Shown here: in pieces, positions 32,206 to 40,917 of the stretch
Numbering within the stretch: position 1 is the stretch's first letter
Layout of the letters: the number at the start of each line of letters is the position of its first letter
Source: Bacteroidales bacterium
Lineage (GTDB): Bacteria; Bacteroidota; Bacteroidia; Bacteroidales; UBA932
Length of the DNA: 52,925 nt
Reading direction: 5' to 3'
NCBI GenBank assembly: GCA_016287875.1
Contig: JAEEXQ010000010.1
Location: 1 to 52,925 of the forward strand
Program-made: the position numbers and the translations under genes
The notes under the pieces: generated by a model
Seen by the model: the letters and a program-made list of their open reading frames with translations, nothing else
What the model was told of the DNA's origin: nothing
Databases searched by the model: none

Positions 32206-33948
32206 ATGAGTCTATTCCTCAGGATCCTGACCCTGCTTGGCTCACTCGGTATGTTCCTCTACGGAATGTCGCTGATGAGCGGAGGTCTTCAGAAAATGGC
32301 CGGTGACAGATTGCGCTCCTTTATGGCCAAGATGACCTCCAACACCTTCAAGTGCATCCTTACCGGTATAGTGGTCACCGCCCTCGTGCAGTCTTCCACC
32401 GCCACCACCTTGATGTTGGTGAGTTTCGTGAACGCCGGTCTGCTGTCCCTCGCCACGGCCGTCGCCGTGATCATGGGTGCCAACATCGGTACTACGGTAA
32501 CCGCCTGGATCTTCGCCCTCTCCTTCGGCGGATCCTCCTTCAGCCTGGGCACCATAGCCATCCCCCTGATGTTCTTCGCCTTCATGCTCGTAAGCAACAA
32601 GAAGAAGAAATACAACAACCTCGGAGAGTTCCTGATGGGCTTCGCCCTGCTCTTCCTGGGCCTCACCACCCTCAGGGAAACTTCTACCGTACTGCTCGAC
32701 AACGAGCCCGTGCGTCACTTCCTCGGCACGCTCACCGAATGGGGCGGATTCAGCATACTGCTGTTCATGGTGGCCGGCGCCTGCATGACCCTGATGCTAC
32801 AGAGTTCCGCCGCCACAATGGCCATCACCATGGTGCTCGTGGCCAACGGCTACATCCCCTTCGAGATGGCTGCCGCGATGGTTCTCGGCGAGAACATCGG
32901 AACCACCATCACCTCCAACATAGCAGCCAGCGTGGCCAACGTCTCCGCAAAGAGGACGGCCAGGGCGCACCTGCTCTTCAATGTGTTCGGCGTGTTCTGG
33001 GTCTGCTGCCTCTTCCATCCCTTCCTGGGCCTGCTCGGCAACGTGGTGGAGCTCTTCGGCTTCCCTAACCCGGCGGCCACCGATTTCGCTGCCGCCGACG
33101 AGGCCACCCGCGCCGCCCTGGTAGCATCGCTGCCCTACAGCGTCGCCACCCTGCACACCCTCTTCAACATCATCAACACCTGCATACTCGTCTGGTTCAT
33201 CCCCGTGATAGTGAAGATAGTCACCTGGATGGTGCCCAACCCCAAGGAAGGCAACGAGGTCTTCCGCCTCAAATACATCGGCGCCGGGACCCTCGGCACC
33301 GCCGATATGGCCCTCAGTTCCGTGAAGATGGAGCTCGTCCGCTACGGCGACCTCTGCCGCAGGGACCTGGTCTATATCCGCGAAGCCATCTCCGCCAAGA
33401 GTCAGGAGGAGTTCGAGAAGGCCAACGAGAAGCTTATCAAGTACGAGGAGATCACCGACCATATGGAGCACGAGATCGCGGCCTACCTCAACGAGGCCAC
33501 CCGTATCGAGATGAGCCATGACGCAGTGACCCGCGTACGCAGTTTCTACCGCATCATAGGCGAGATGGAATCCCTGGGCGACAGCGGCGAGAGCATAGGA
33601 AAGATACTCTCCCGCGCCTGGGCCCACAGCCAGAAGTTCACCGACGATATGCTCCGCAAGCTCGACCGGCTCTGCACGCTGGTAGATAATGCCTACGCCG
33701 CGATGCACGAAAACCTCGACACGCCGCTGGTGCAGCTCGAAAGCATCACCAACGCCGAGGAGGCCGAAGAGAACGTGAACGCCTATCGCGACTCCCTGCG
33801 TGAGGAGCACCTCTCGAACGTCGAGAAATCCAACTATCCCTACGAGACGGGCGCTTTCTATATGGACGTCGTGAACTCCCTCGAGAAGATGGGGGACTTC
33901 ATCATCAATATCTCCCAGGCACAGATCAGCGCTAAACCCGGCAGATAA
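32206..33948 (+). CDS. Na+/phosphate cotransporter family protein with PhoU-like tail
   Basis: This 580-residue protein carries the two inverted Na/Pi repeats with the QSSTAT and QSSAATM signatures (about residues 62 and 205) and matching GANIGTT / GENIGTT loops. The C-terminal 230 residues are helical and PhoU-like (LVRYGDLCRRDLVYIREAIS, IIGEMESLGDSGESIGKIL). It probably imports phosphate with sodium. No other phosphate genes are adjacent, but the DUF47-OprP operon at 3414-11286 is in the same window. The next gene (prmC) starts 3 bp after its stop. Confidence 0.92.
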   Translation: MSLFLRILTLLGSLGMFLYGMSLMSGGLQKMAGDRLRSFMAKMTSNTFKCILTGIVVTALVQSSTATTLMLVSFVNAGLLSLATAVAVIMGANIGTTVTAWIFALSFGGSSFSLGTIAIPLMFFAFMLVSNKKKKYNNLGEFLMGFALLFLGLTTLRETSTVLLDNEPVRHFLGTLTEWGGFSILLFMVAGACMTLMLQSSAATMAITMVLVANGYIPFEMAAAMVLGENIGTTITSNIAASVANVSAKRTARAHLLFNVFGVFWVCCLFHPFLGLLGNVVELFGFPNPAATDFAAADEATRAALVASLPYSVATLHTLFNIINTCILVWFIPVIVKIVTWMVPNPKEGNEVFRLKYIGAGTLGTADMALSSVKMELVRYGDLCRRDLVYIREAISAKSQEEFEKANEKLIKYEEITDHMEHEIAAYLNEATRIEMSHDAVTRVRSFYRIIGEMESLGDSGESIGKILSRAWAHSQKFTDDMLRKLDRLCTLVDNAYAAMHENLDTPLVQLESITNAEEAEENVNAYRDSLREEHLSNVEKSNYPYETGAFYMDVVNSLEKMGDFIINISQAQISAKPGR

Positions 33949-33951
33949 TCT

Positions 33952-34821
33952 ATGCTACTGAAAGATTTCATCAAAGAGGGGACCGAGAAGCTTTCGGCCT
34001 TGTATCCGAAAGACGAGGCCCGCAGTATGATTATGTTCTACTGCGCCGACATCTTCGGTTTCCCGTCCTACCAGCATATCACCGAACCTAAGACCGAGGT
34101 GCCTCCGGAGCTTCTGGAGCAGGCCTTGGACGACCTGCGCCGCCTGGCGGAATCGGAGCCCCTCCAGTATGTGCTTGGCTATACCGAATTCTGCGGCCGG
34201 ACCTTCAAGGTGGACCATCGCGCCCTCATCCCCCGAGTGGAGACAGAGCTTCTCTGTATGAAGGCCGAGGAGATGGCGCCGGCTTCCGGCAAACCTAGGA
34301 TACTGGACCTCTGCACGGGTTCCGGCTGCATAGCCTGGACCCTCGCCCTGGACCTGCCAGGAGCCGAAGTGACCGCTACCGACCTTTCGGAAGATGCGCT
34401 CGCCCTCGCTGGGGAGCAGTTCCGCCGCGTGTCCAAGAAGGTGGTGCGCCCCCGCTTCGTGAAGGCGGACCTGCTGGACATAGAAGGCACCATCGCCGCC
34501 GTCGGGGAGGCTCCCTTCGACATAATCACCGCGAATCCTCCCTATGTGATGAATTCGGAGAAGCCGGAGATGCGCCCGAACGTGCTGGGCTGGGAGCCCC
34601 ATATGGCCATCTTCGCCCCGGATAAGGACCCGCTGGCCTTCCACAAGGCAATCGCCATTACCGCCCGCAGGCTGCTCTCGCCCGGCGGCGGAGCCATAGT
34701 GGAAATCAACACCGAGCTCGCAGAGGAAACAGCCGCGGTATTCACCATCGCGGGCTTTTCTTCCGTCGAAATCATACGGGACCTATTCGACCGTCCCCGT
34801 TTCGTAAGTTTCAGAAAATAA
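33952..34821 (+). CDS. prmC: Peptide chain release factor N5-glutamine methyltransferase
   Basis: This 289-residue SAM-dependent methyltransferase has the N-terminal release-factor-binding domain with EPLQYVLGYTEFCGRTFKV, the SAM motif ILDLCTGSGCIAWTLAL, and the catalytic NPPYV (TANPPYVMNSEKPEM). It methylates the GGQ glutamine of RF1 and RF2. It follows the Na/Pi gene by 3 bp, and its last 11 bp overlap the convergent thioredoxin-fold lipoprotein gene. Confidence 0.95.
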   Translation: MLLKDFIKEGTEKLSALYPKDEARSMIMFYCADIFGFPSYQHITEPKTEVPPELLEQALDDLRRLAESEPLQYVLGYTEFCGRTFKVDHRALIPRVETELLCMKAEEMAPASGKPRILDLCTGSGCIAWTLALDLPGAEVTATDLSEDALALAGEQFRRVSKKVVRPRFVKADLLDIEGTIAAVGEAPFDIITANPPYVMNSEKPEMRPNVLGWEPHMAIFAPDKDPLAFHKAIAITARRLLSPGGGAIVEINTELAEETAAVFTIAGFSSVEIIRDLFDRPRFVSFRK

Positions 34822-35761
34822 GTGCCTCCTGCACTCTCTCCAGAGGCGCGTCCTTCAGAAGGATGCGCTTTTCTGCGTCCAGCAGGTAGAGGGAGGGAAT
34901 GGCGCGGATGTTATAGAGAACATCCTGGCGGAGGATGTGGGCGGCGTCGTAGCCGTTCAGCCACTCCTTGGGATAGATGGGCATATAGCTGCGCCAGGCA
35001 TCCAGATCTTCGTCTACATAGATATTCAGCACCGCCAGGCGGCCCTCCCGTATCAGGTTCAGGACGTTCCCGTCCGCCTGCAGCGCATCGATTATCTCCT
35101 TGCAATTATGGCAGCCCGGATTGCTGAAGAACAGCAGGGTGCGCTCGGCGCGGACCGAGTGCATACGCACCTGGGTCCCTCCCCGGAGGGTCATCACGAA
35201 GTCGGGAGCTACGCTGCCGCGGGGGTTGAGGGCGCACATCTGCGCCTCATAGCGGTAGGCCGTGCGCATATCCTCCTTGGTCAGGGGCGAGGCGGCCATC
35301 TTCTGCACGAAAGGCAGGTAGAGGTCCTCGTCGCGCAGCGGGGAATTGGGGTCGTAAAGATAGCGGGCCACCATCTCCGTCATAGCCAGATATACCCGGT
35401 TCGAAGTGTCCGCGGCCTGCTTGGCGGCCAGGGCGTCGAAAAGGCCCGAAACGGCCTTGCCGGCCTGCGGCAGAGGGGCCCGGCCAAGCACGCCTATATA
35501 GTTCGCCAGCGCCTGCTCCACCTCCCCCTTGGGAACGCCCAGCACACGGGCGGAGTCGGTGCGGCCGTCCCCGCCGAAGAATCCGTCCCAATAATGCTCT
35601 ATGGCATAGGAGATGCGCTCGTCGGGATCGGTGTATGCCGCGGGGATGACTACCTGCGGGAAGGGCCTGTCCTTCGCTGCGGGCGCCGCCTTCTTCCGCC
35701 CCCCGCAGGAAACGGCGAGCAGCAGCAACGCGCAAAGACACAGTCTGTTAGCAGTCCTCAT
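34811..35761 (-). CDS. Thioredoxin-fold lipoprotein (DUF5106-like)
   Basis: This 316-residue protein has a lipobox (LLAVSCGGRKK), a helical N-terminal region starting AYTDPDERISYAIEHYWDGF that fits DUF5106, and a C-terminal thioredoxin fold in which CHNC (FFSNPGCHNCKEII) replaces the usual CGPC, with a cis-proline (RAIPSLYLLD). It likely works on thiols or folding at the cell envelope. The gene is the last on its strand before prmC and is 10 bp from the DUF4249 gene stop, so it may share its transcript. Confidence 0.8.
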   Translation of the reverse strand: MRTANRLCLCALLLLAVSCGGRKKAAPAAKDRPFPQVVIPAAYTDPDERISYAIEHYWDGFFGGDGRTDSARVLGVPKGEVEQALANYIGVLGRAPLPQAGKAVSGLFDALAAKQAADTSNRVYLAMTEMVARYLYDPNSPLRDEDLYLPFVQKMAASPLTKEDMRTAYRYEAQMCALNPRGSVAPDFVMTLRGGTQVRMHSVRAERTLLFFSNPGCHNCKEIIDALQADGNVLNLIREGRLAVLNIYVDEDLDAWRSYMPIYPKEWLNGYDAAHILRQDVLYNIRAIPSLYLLDAEKRILLKDAPLERVQEALIF

Positions 35762-35771
35762 CCCTGCAAAG

Positions 35772-36800
35772 TTAATACAAATTCACAACAAACGAATTGG
35801 ATTCGAGTAATACCGTTTCGACGCTGGAACAGGAAAGGCCCACGAAGCCTATGCCGCCGTCGATGTTGTCCGGAATCTGTATGTCCTCCAGGGCGAGGTC
35901 GTCGGAACCGCCGCGCAGCAGGTTCATCGCCAGCAGGTAGTGATAATAGCGCTTGGGAATCTTCAGCAGCACCACGTCCACGTAGAAATCAAGCTGCACG
36001 GAATATGTATGCTCGGGCATCTGGTAGTCGAACGAGGCCAGGAAGGCCCTGTCGATAGCCGGCCGCAGCGTGGCGGTCTTGCCGTCGAAAAGCGAATCGT
36101 AGAATGCCCCGAACTCGTTGGGGCTTCCCAATTCGAAATCGAGTTCGCCCGAACCGCCTATATGTCCCTCGTTCAGTATGGGATCGTTATCGATTTCCAT
36201 AGGGATCTCCCTTCTGAAAGTTTCCTTTGAAATAATGTTCCCATCCTTGTCGAAGTAGGTAGATACCACGTGGTTGCGCATACACAGCCTGTAATAATCC
36301 ACCTGGTCCGCGGGATCCTTGAGCTTGATCTCGAAGAAGTACTTCCTCGGATACTCGTCCCCTTCTTTTTTCTCGAGGGTCGCTTCCGCCGAATCCAGGT
36401 CGGGCGCGGCGGGCACCACCTGCTCGCAGCTGGCCGAGAACTTGCCGTCGGCCTGCACCTCTATGCGCACCAGGTCCCCGCTCTTGAAGGAGGCATTGAA
36501 GCACAGCCAGCGGGTTTTGGCGCCCCAGTTGCCGGAATCCCCCAATTCGCTGTTGTCCAGCAGATTCCTGGTGGTTGCCACGCGCTTGCCGTTCACGAAG
36601 CAGCGCAGTTCCGCCCGCTGCACCGACCTTACCTTGTCCGTGCAGCTGATGGCCACCGACACCTTGTGGCTGGTCTCGGATGCATCCATAAGCGCGTTCA
36701 CTATCAGCTCGTCGTTCTTGTCGGCGGGCTTGTATTCCAAGGGATTGTCGCACGCGGCAAGGCAAAGCGCCGCAGCCAGCATCATATATATCTTTTTCAT
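35772..36800 (-). CDS. DUF4249 family lipoprotein
   Basis: This 342-residue protein has a lipobox (LCLAACDNP) and the DUF4249 pattern: an early ELIVNALMDASETSHKVSVA strand, QVVPAAPDLDSAEATLEKKE, and a long beta-rich C-terminal half. DUF4249 lipoproteins are regularly encoded beside carboxypeptidase-regulatory-like TonB receptors and probably act as their surface partner, by analogy with SusD. Here it lies 6 bp downstream of such a receptor. The ligand is unknown. Confidence 0.85.
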   Translation of the reverse strand: MKKIYMMLAAALCLAACDNPLEYKPADKNDELIVNALMDASETSHKVSVAISCTDKVRSVQRAELRCFVNGKRVATTRNLLDNSELGDSGNWGAKTRWLCFNASFKSGDLVRIEVQADGKFSASCEQVVPAAPDLDSAEATLEKKEGDEYPRKYFFEIKLKDPADQVDYYRLCMRNHVVSTYFDKDGNIISKETFRREIPMEIDNDPILNEGHIGGSGELDFELGSPNEFGAFYDSLFDGKTATLRPAIDRAFLASFDYQMPEHTYSVQLDFYVDVVLLKIPKRYYHYLLAMNLLRGGSDDLALEDIQIPDNIDGGIGFVGLSCSSVETVLLESNSFVVNLY

Positions 36801-36806
36801 CGCGTC

Positions 36807-39353
36807 CTAGAATTTATAGGTGTAAGAGATGGAAGGAATTATGGGGAGGATGGTGATCTTTGTGAGTTCCACCTTCCGGGCGGTGGTCTCCCCGCTGTAC
36901 TGGTCGAATTCCTCGCTGAAATCGGTGAATACGAAGTTGGGGTTCATATTGTTGTAGGCATTGTACACGCCCAGGCTCCAGAGAGCCTCTCCGTTGCGTT
37001 TCTTCCTGGTGTAGTTGAGGCTGAGATTCAGCCTGTGGCTGGGCGGCAGACGGTAGTTGTTGCGCGTAGGGGAGTATTCCTTCTCCTCCTGGTTCCCGTC
37101 CGGGAACAGCACGACCGTCTGTCTTTCGGGGATGGTCATAGTGCCGCCGGTGGCGTAGGTCCAGGTGCCGCTGAGGGTGAGTTTCTTGTTTATCCTGTGG
37201 TTCACCACCAGGGAGATATTGTGCCTGCGGTCGTAGCGGTAGGGGAAGGGCTCTCCTCCGTTGATGGTGCCGTAGGGGAAGACGCGGTCGCTCCAGGCGA
37301 GGGTGTATCCCAGCCAGCCCGTGGTGGCGCCGGTCTTCTTCTCTATGAAGAGCTCCACGCCCCGCGCGAGGCCTTCTCCCATCTCCACATTGTTCTGCCA
37401 GTTCGAGGAGTTCCCGAAGAAGGAAGTTCCGTCGCTGTACTCCAGAATGTTGTGCATCCATTTATAGTATCCTTCGAGGGAGAACTCCCATCCCGGTATG
37501 CCGCTGAAGTAGGCTCCGAGGGATATCTGGTCGGAGGTGACGGGCTTGATCTTGTCGGTGATGGGCACCCAGAGGTCTATGGGCAGGCTGATTTTCGCGG
37601 GGGACAGCAGGTGCACGTACTGGGCCATGCGGGAGTAGGATGCCTTCGCGGACCAATCTTCCGCAAATGTATATTTCGCGCTCATCCTCGGTTCGAGCGA
37701 CCAGTAGGGCGTGCCGAGGGTGTAGAAGAAGGCGGCGTGCAGGCCCGGATTCAGGGTCAGACGGTCGCCGACGGAGATGTCATCCTCCGCATAGACGGAA
37801 AGCTCGTGCCCGTGGAGTATGCTGTTGGCGGATTGGCTGAAGCTGGTATCTACCTTCACCTGGGACTCCTGGCTCTCGAATACGGCCCCGCCCAGAGTCT
37901 CGGGGATGAAGGTGTGGTTGACGTACTCCGCCCCGAACTTGACCAGATGCCTCGGGGAGGGGGTGAAGTCGAAGTCCAGCTTGGCGGTGAGGTCCCGCAT
38001 CCCGGAATGGTAGTCCATATCGTAGCTGAGGCGCTCGACGTTGCCATCCCCGACCTCAGTCCTGCTTATCCCCACCCCTATCTTCATCTTGTAGCGGGTG
38101 TAGGCGACGGTGGCGTTCGAGAAGAGCCTGCTGTTATAGACGTGGTTCCAGCGCAGGGCCGCCAGGGTGTTTCCCCAGCGGATGTCTATGTCGTTGGTTT
38201 CGGTGTAGGAGTAGTGCTTGCCCGTATCATCGTAACTATAATGGCCCTGATCTTCTTCGTCGAAGAAGAAGATGTCCCGGCCGTTGTAGGCGTTGAAGAA
38301 GAGCCGGTCCTTGTCGGAGATGCGCCAGCTGAGCTTGCCGCTGAGGTCGTAGAAATAGTAGTTCCCGTTCACGTCGCGCGCCTTCAGCATGGGGGTGAAG
38401 AAGAAGGTGTGCATCGCCCGCCCGCTGAGGCTGAAGGCCAGTTTGTCCTTGAGGATGGGCCCTTCGACGTGGAACTTGTCGCTCAGCGCGCCTATGCTCA
38501 CGGAGCCGTGGTACTCCTTCATATTTCCGTCGTTCGTACGTATGTCGATGATGGAGGAGATGCGGCCGCCGTACCTGGCGGGGAAGGATCCCTTGTATAG
38601 GGTAACCTTCTTCACCGCCTCGGGCTGGAAGATGGAGAAGATGCCAAGCAGATGCTCGGCGTTATAGAGGGAGATCCCGTCCAGCAGAAGGAGATTCTCC
38701 TCGGGGCCTCCTCCGCGGACATAGATGCCGGAAAAGCCTTCGGTGCCGGCCTGCACGCCCGGCATCAGCTGTATGGTCTTCAGCACGTCAGCCTCGCCGA
38801 AAAGGGTGGGCATCTGCTGGATGACGGTCACCGGCACTTCGATGGCGCTCATCTTCGTGGAAAGAATGCCCGCATCCTTCGTCGCCACGACCGTCGCCCC
38901 CTTGAGCTGCAGGTCCGGGTTGAGCGTGAAATTGATGGTAGTATCCCTCCGGAGATCAATCCTTATGGTCTGGTCCGAATATCCTATGTAGGATACGGTT
39001 AGTTCGTGGATGCCCTTAGGCAGCGTGAGGGTGTAGAAGCCATACGGGTTCGTCACCGCGCCGACCAGCGCTCCCTCCGCACCGTCCTGGCCCGGCTGCG
39101 CGCTGGGAACGCGCGCCACAACTCCCGCCGAAATCAGCGTCTCCCCAGTCTTGGAATCGGTAATATAACCACTAACCGTCGCCCGGTCCTGCACACCCTG
39201 CGCCCGTACACCCTGGGCATTCTGTGCTCGTACGCCCTGCGCATTCTGTGCTCGTACGCCCTGCGCACCCTGCGCCCACGCGCCCGCAGAACCCGCGAGC
39301 CCCGCCGCCACCACGGCCAAAACCGCTGCGGCCCTCAAAATCTTATTCTTCAT
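36807..39353 (-). CDS. TonB-dependent outer membrane receptor
   Basis: This 848-residue protein has a signal peptide (to about residue 27), then a short octapeptide repeat (NAQGVRAQ), a carboxypeptidase-regulatory-like domain (ATVSGYITDSKTGETLISAG, YTLTLPKGIHELTVSYIGY), the plug (IEVPVTVIQQMPTLFGEADV, GIYVRGGGPEENLLLLDG) and a barrel ending SYTYKF. It imports an unknown ligand using the TonB-ExbB-ExbD complex, whose genes start at 40934 beyond repeat block B. The repeat is encoded by two perfect 24-bp units at 39217-39264 plus degenerate neighbours. Confidence 0.92.
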   Translation of the reverse strand: MKNKILRAAAVLAVVAAGLAGSAGAWAQGAQGVRAQNAQGVRAQNAQGVRAQGVQDRATVSGYITDSKTGETLISAGVVARVPSAQPGQDGAEGALVGAVTNPYGFYTLTLPKGIHELTVSYIGYSDQTIRIDLRRDTTINFTLNPDLQLKGATVVATKDAGILSTKMSAIEVPVTVIQQMPTLFGEADVLKTIQLMPGVQAGTEGFSGIYVRGGGPEENLLLLDGISLYNAEHLLGIFSIFQPEAVKKVTLYKGSFPARYGGRISSIIDIRTNDGNMKEYHGSVSIGALSDKFHVEGPILKDKLAFSLSGRAMHTFFFTPMLKARDVNGNYYFYDLSGKLSWRISDKDRLFFNAYNGRDIFFFDEEDQGHYSYDDTGKHYSYTETNDIDIRWGNTLAALRWNHVYNSRLFSNATVAYTRYKMKIGVGISRTEVGDGNVERLSYDMDYHSGMRDLTAKLDFDFTPSPRHLVKFGAEYVNHTFIPETLGGAVFESQESQVKVDTSFSQSANSILHGHELSVYAEDDISVGDRLTLNPGLHAAFFYTLGTPYWSLEPRMSAKYTFAEDWSAKASYSRMAQYVHLLSPAKISLPIDLWVPITDKIKPVTSDQISLGAYFSGIPGWEFSLEGYYKWMHNILEYSDGTSFFGNSSNWQNNVEMGEGLARGVELFIEKKTGATTGWLGYTLAWSDRVFPYGTINGGEPFPYRYDRRHNISLVVNHRINKKLTLSGTWTYATGGTMTIPERQTVVLFPDGNQEEKEYSPTRNNYRLPPSHRLNLSLNYTRKKRNGEALWSLGVYNAYNNMNPNFVFTDFSEEFDQYSGETTARKVELTKITILPIIPSISYTYKF
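39217..39264. repeat. 24-bp coding minisatellite in the TonB receptor
   Basis: Two perfect 24-bp units (39217-39240, 39241-39264) encode NAQGVRAQ on the minus strand, with degenerate units on both sides. Copy number could change by slippage without shifting the frame, in a segment between signal peptide and first domain. Confidence 0.85.
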
Positions 39354-39503
39354 ACAAAATATCTAATCGCGCGAAACGCGACACCTTGCTTCATACGATG
39401 CAAAAACCTCGCCTAAAGCTGCTCAAACGCCCCACAGCGCTCCTTCCCCCTCCTCTCCTGCCGACTCCCTCCCTTCCCCCACAGCCCTCCATAAGGTTCT
39501 GAT

Positions 39504-39538
39504 GGGCAAGGTCTGATTTTATGCCTTCGACCTTGCTC
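39504..39538. repeat. 35-bp GGGCAAGGTC palindrome, copy 4
   Basis: Arms 39504-39513 and 39529-39538 (one mismatch), loop TGATTTTATGCCTTC of 15 nt. Confidence 0.8.
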
Positions 39539-39605
39539 GCTGCACGCCACTTGCTTGGCTTCTGCGCGCCACTTGCCATCCTGAGCGCCGGCATAGGACC
39601 TTAGT

Positions 39606-39720
39606 GTTCCTGGTCTGCCAAAATTTTGCAGACCAGGAACAAAAACAGCCATTTTTGTTCCCGGTCCCCCCTCCCAATGACAGACCAGGAACACTCACCC
39701 CTTCTACGTGACAGACCGGA
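39606..39720. repeat. GTTCCTGGTCTG inverted-repeat cluster
   Basis: A perfect 13-bp hairpin (39606-39618 with 39628-39640) is followed by a degenerate forward copy (about 39657) and two reverse copies (about 39681 and 39711), so the 12-bp motif occurs about five times in both orientations within 115 bp. Confidence 0.75.
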
Positions 39721-39751
39721 ATCACCCACTACCCCTCCACAGCGTTTTAGT

Positions 39752-39786
39752 GGGCAAGGTCTAATTCTATGCCTTGGACCTTGCCC
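39752..39786. repeat. 35-bp GGGCAAGGTC palindrome, copy 5
   Basis: Perfect arms 39752-39761 and 39777-39786, loop TAATTCTATGCCTTG of 15 nt, the inverse of the loop at 2262-2276 with few changes. Confidence 0.85.
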
Positions 39787-39814
39787 GCATTTCGGCCCTC
39801 CACGTGGTTCCCGT

Positions 39815-39849
39815 GGGCAAGGTCCCCCCTGCGAAATCAGACCTTGCCC
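39815..39849. repeat. 35-bp GGGCAAGGTC palindrome, copy 6
   Basis: Perfect arms 39815-39824 and 39840-39849; the 15-nt loop reads, on the minus strand, almost as that of the copy at 3195-3229. Confidence 0.85.
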
Positions 39850-39890
39850 GATTGCGCGCCGTCTACGCCGCAATTTTTGTCCAAGCTGCC

Positions 39891-39970
39891 GGCTGTGTCC
39901 CGTTTTTAGGGACGAAGCAAGCAAAAAAGGCCCAAAACGCTGGCCACGTCCCGCGTTTCGGGACACAGCC
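39891..39970. repeat. Compound GGCTGTGTCCCG palindrome
   Basis: Outer arms 39891-39902 and 39959-39970 are a perfect 12-bp inverted repeat. Each arm also takes part in a small local hairpin (GTCCC/GGGAC), so a cruciform-like fold is possible. Confidence 0.75.
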
Positions 39971-40105
39971 AGCACCATCCGCTTTCCGCACGCTGCTCCG
40001 ATGCGCCGCATACCACCCACGTTCCACCCACCGCAACACCCAGTACCGCACAACCGCGACAAAGATGTGGCGTAAATCGTAAAGTATTGTGTATTAGGTA
40101 ATTGC

Positions 40106-40143
40106 GTAAAACCGCCTATGCAGATTTGCATAGGCGGTTTTAC
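40106..40143. repeat. 17-bp perfect hairpin, arm-B copy
   Basis: Arms 40106-40122 and 40127-40143 with a 4-nt loop; the counterpart of 2885-2930. Confidence 0.85.
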
Positions 40144-40275
40144 ATAAATGACTGATATTCAACCATTAACGATTTACGCCATTTTTCAATATCGGTCAAT
40201 TTATATCAGGATAAGCGATTTGGTTAAGCGAAATAGTGATTTGCTTGCCGGTAAGGGGATGTCTGAGTGATTCTG

Positions 40276-40377
40276 GTGTGAATGGTGTAATTCCGTGGCC
40301 GGCACCATTCCCGCAAAACGGCCACCGGTGCACTTCCAGCGTGAATGGTCCCCGGTGTGAAATTACACCATTCACAC
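40276..40377. repeat. 102-bp compound palindromic element, arm-B copy
   Basis: Perfect 17-bp terminal inverted repeats (40276-40292 with 40361-40377) with the same internal stems as 2655-2756 and 98 of 102 positions identical after reverse complementing. Confidence 0.85.
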
Positions 40378-40562
40378 TCCACGTTATCCTGTGGGCGTCC
40401 CATATGCCTAGTGGTTGAAGTATTACTTTAGGTGGCCGTGGCGTGAAGGGCCGCCGTGGTGAATTGTGGTTGTCATGGTGTGGAGGGTAGCCGTGGAGTG
40501 ATTATGGCTGGGAAGTTGCGTGATGGCCGTGCTGGGTAAGTGGTTGTGGCACTGGGAGTTAT

Positions 40563-40600
40563 GCAAAGAGGGCTGCTTGATTTCGAGCAGCCTTCTTTGC
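40563..40600. repeat. 15-bp hairpin with one wobble pair
   Basis: GCAAAGAGGGCTGCT (40563-40577) pairs with 40586-40600 except for one G/T position. It resembles a terminator stem but has no T-run and no gene ends nearby. Confidence 0.65.
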
Positions 40601-40739
40601 GTAACGTGGTGATACATAATATGTTCCGCAGCACGGCCTGGCGAGTTCTTGGTGCTGGTCGGGTCTTGGCGCAGGACAGATCTTGACGTATTCGCTTATT
40701 TGGTGCCGGGCGGCTAAGTGGTTGAGTGTCAGCGAGATG

Positions 40740-40778
40740 CTGAAAACAAATCGGCGAAATTGGACGATTTGTTTTCAG
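40740..40778. repeat. 14-bp hairpin, arm-B copy of the GAAAACAAATCG family
   Basis: Perfect arms 40740-40753 and 40765-40778 around an 11-nt loop; the inverted counterpart of 1714-1748, with homology continuing on both sides. Confidence 0.85.
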
Positions 40779-40868
40779 GAAGTGGCTGTGTGTCAATGGG
40801 TTGGGTGCCCGGGATGCAGGGTGGCGGGAGCGCGGGAGTGCCCGGGATGCAGGGCGGCGGCGTGCGGG

Positions 40869-40917
40869 ATACCGATTATTTTGGTGTGTGGAATACCGAT
40901 TATTTTGATTATATTTG
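40869..40917 (+). promoter_or_regulatory. exbB promoter with a direct repeat
   Basis: TATATTTG at 40910-40917 is a full -7 match 16 nt before the exbB ATG. Upstream, ATACCGATTATTTTG occurs twice (40869-40883 and 40893-40907), 24 bp apart, directly abutting the -7 box. This may be a regulator site or simply the -33 region duplicated. Confidence 0.65.

Noticed and set aside
36270..38600. 776-codon open frame antisense to the DUF4249 and TonB receptor genes
   Set aside because: It spans two real genes on the other strand and its Gly/Val/Glu-rich translation is typical of antisense frames.
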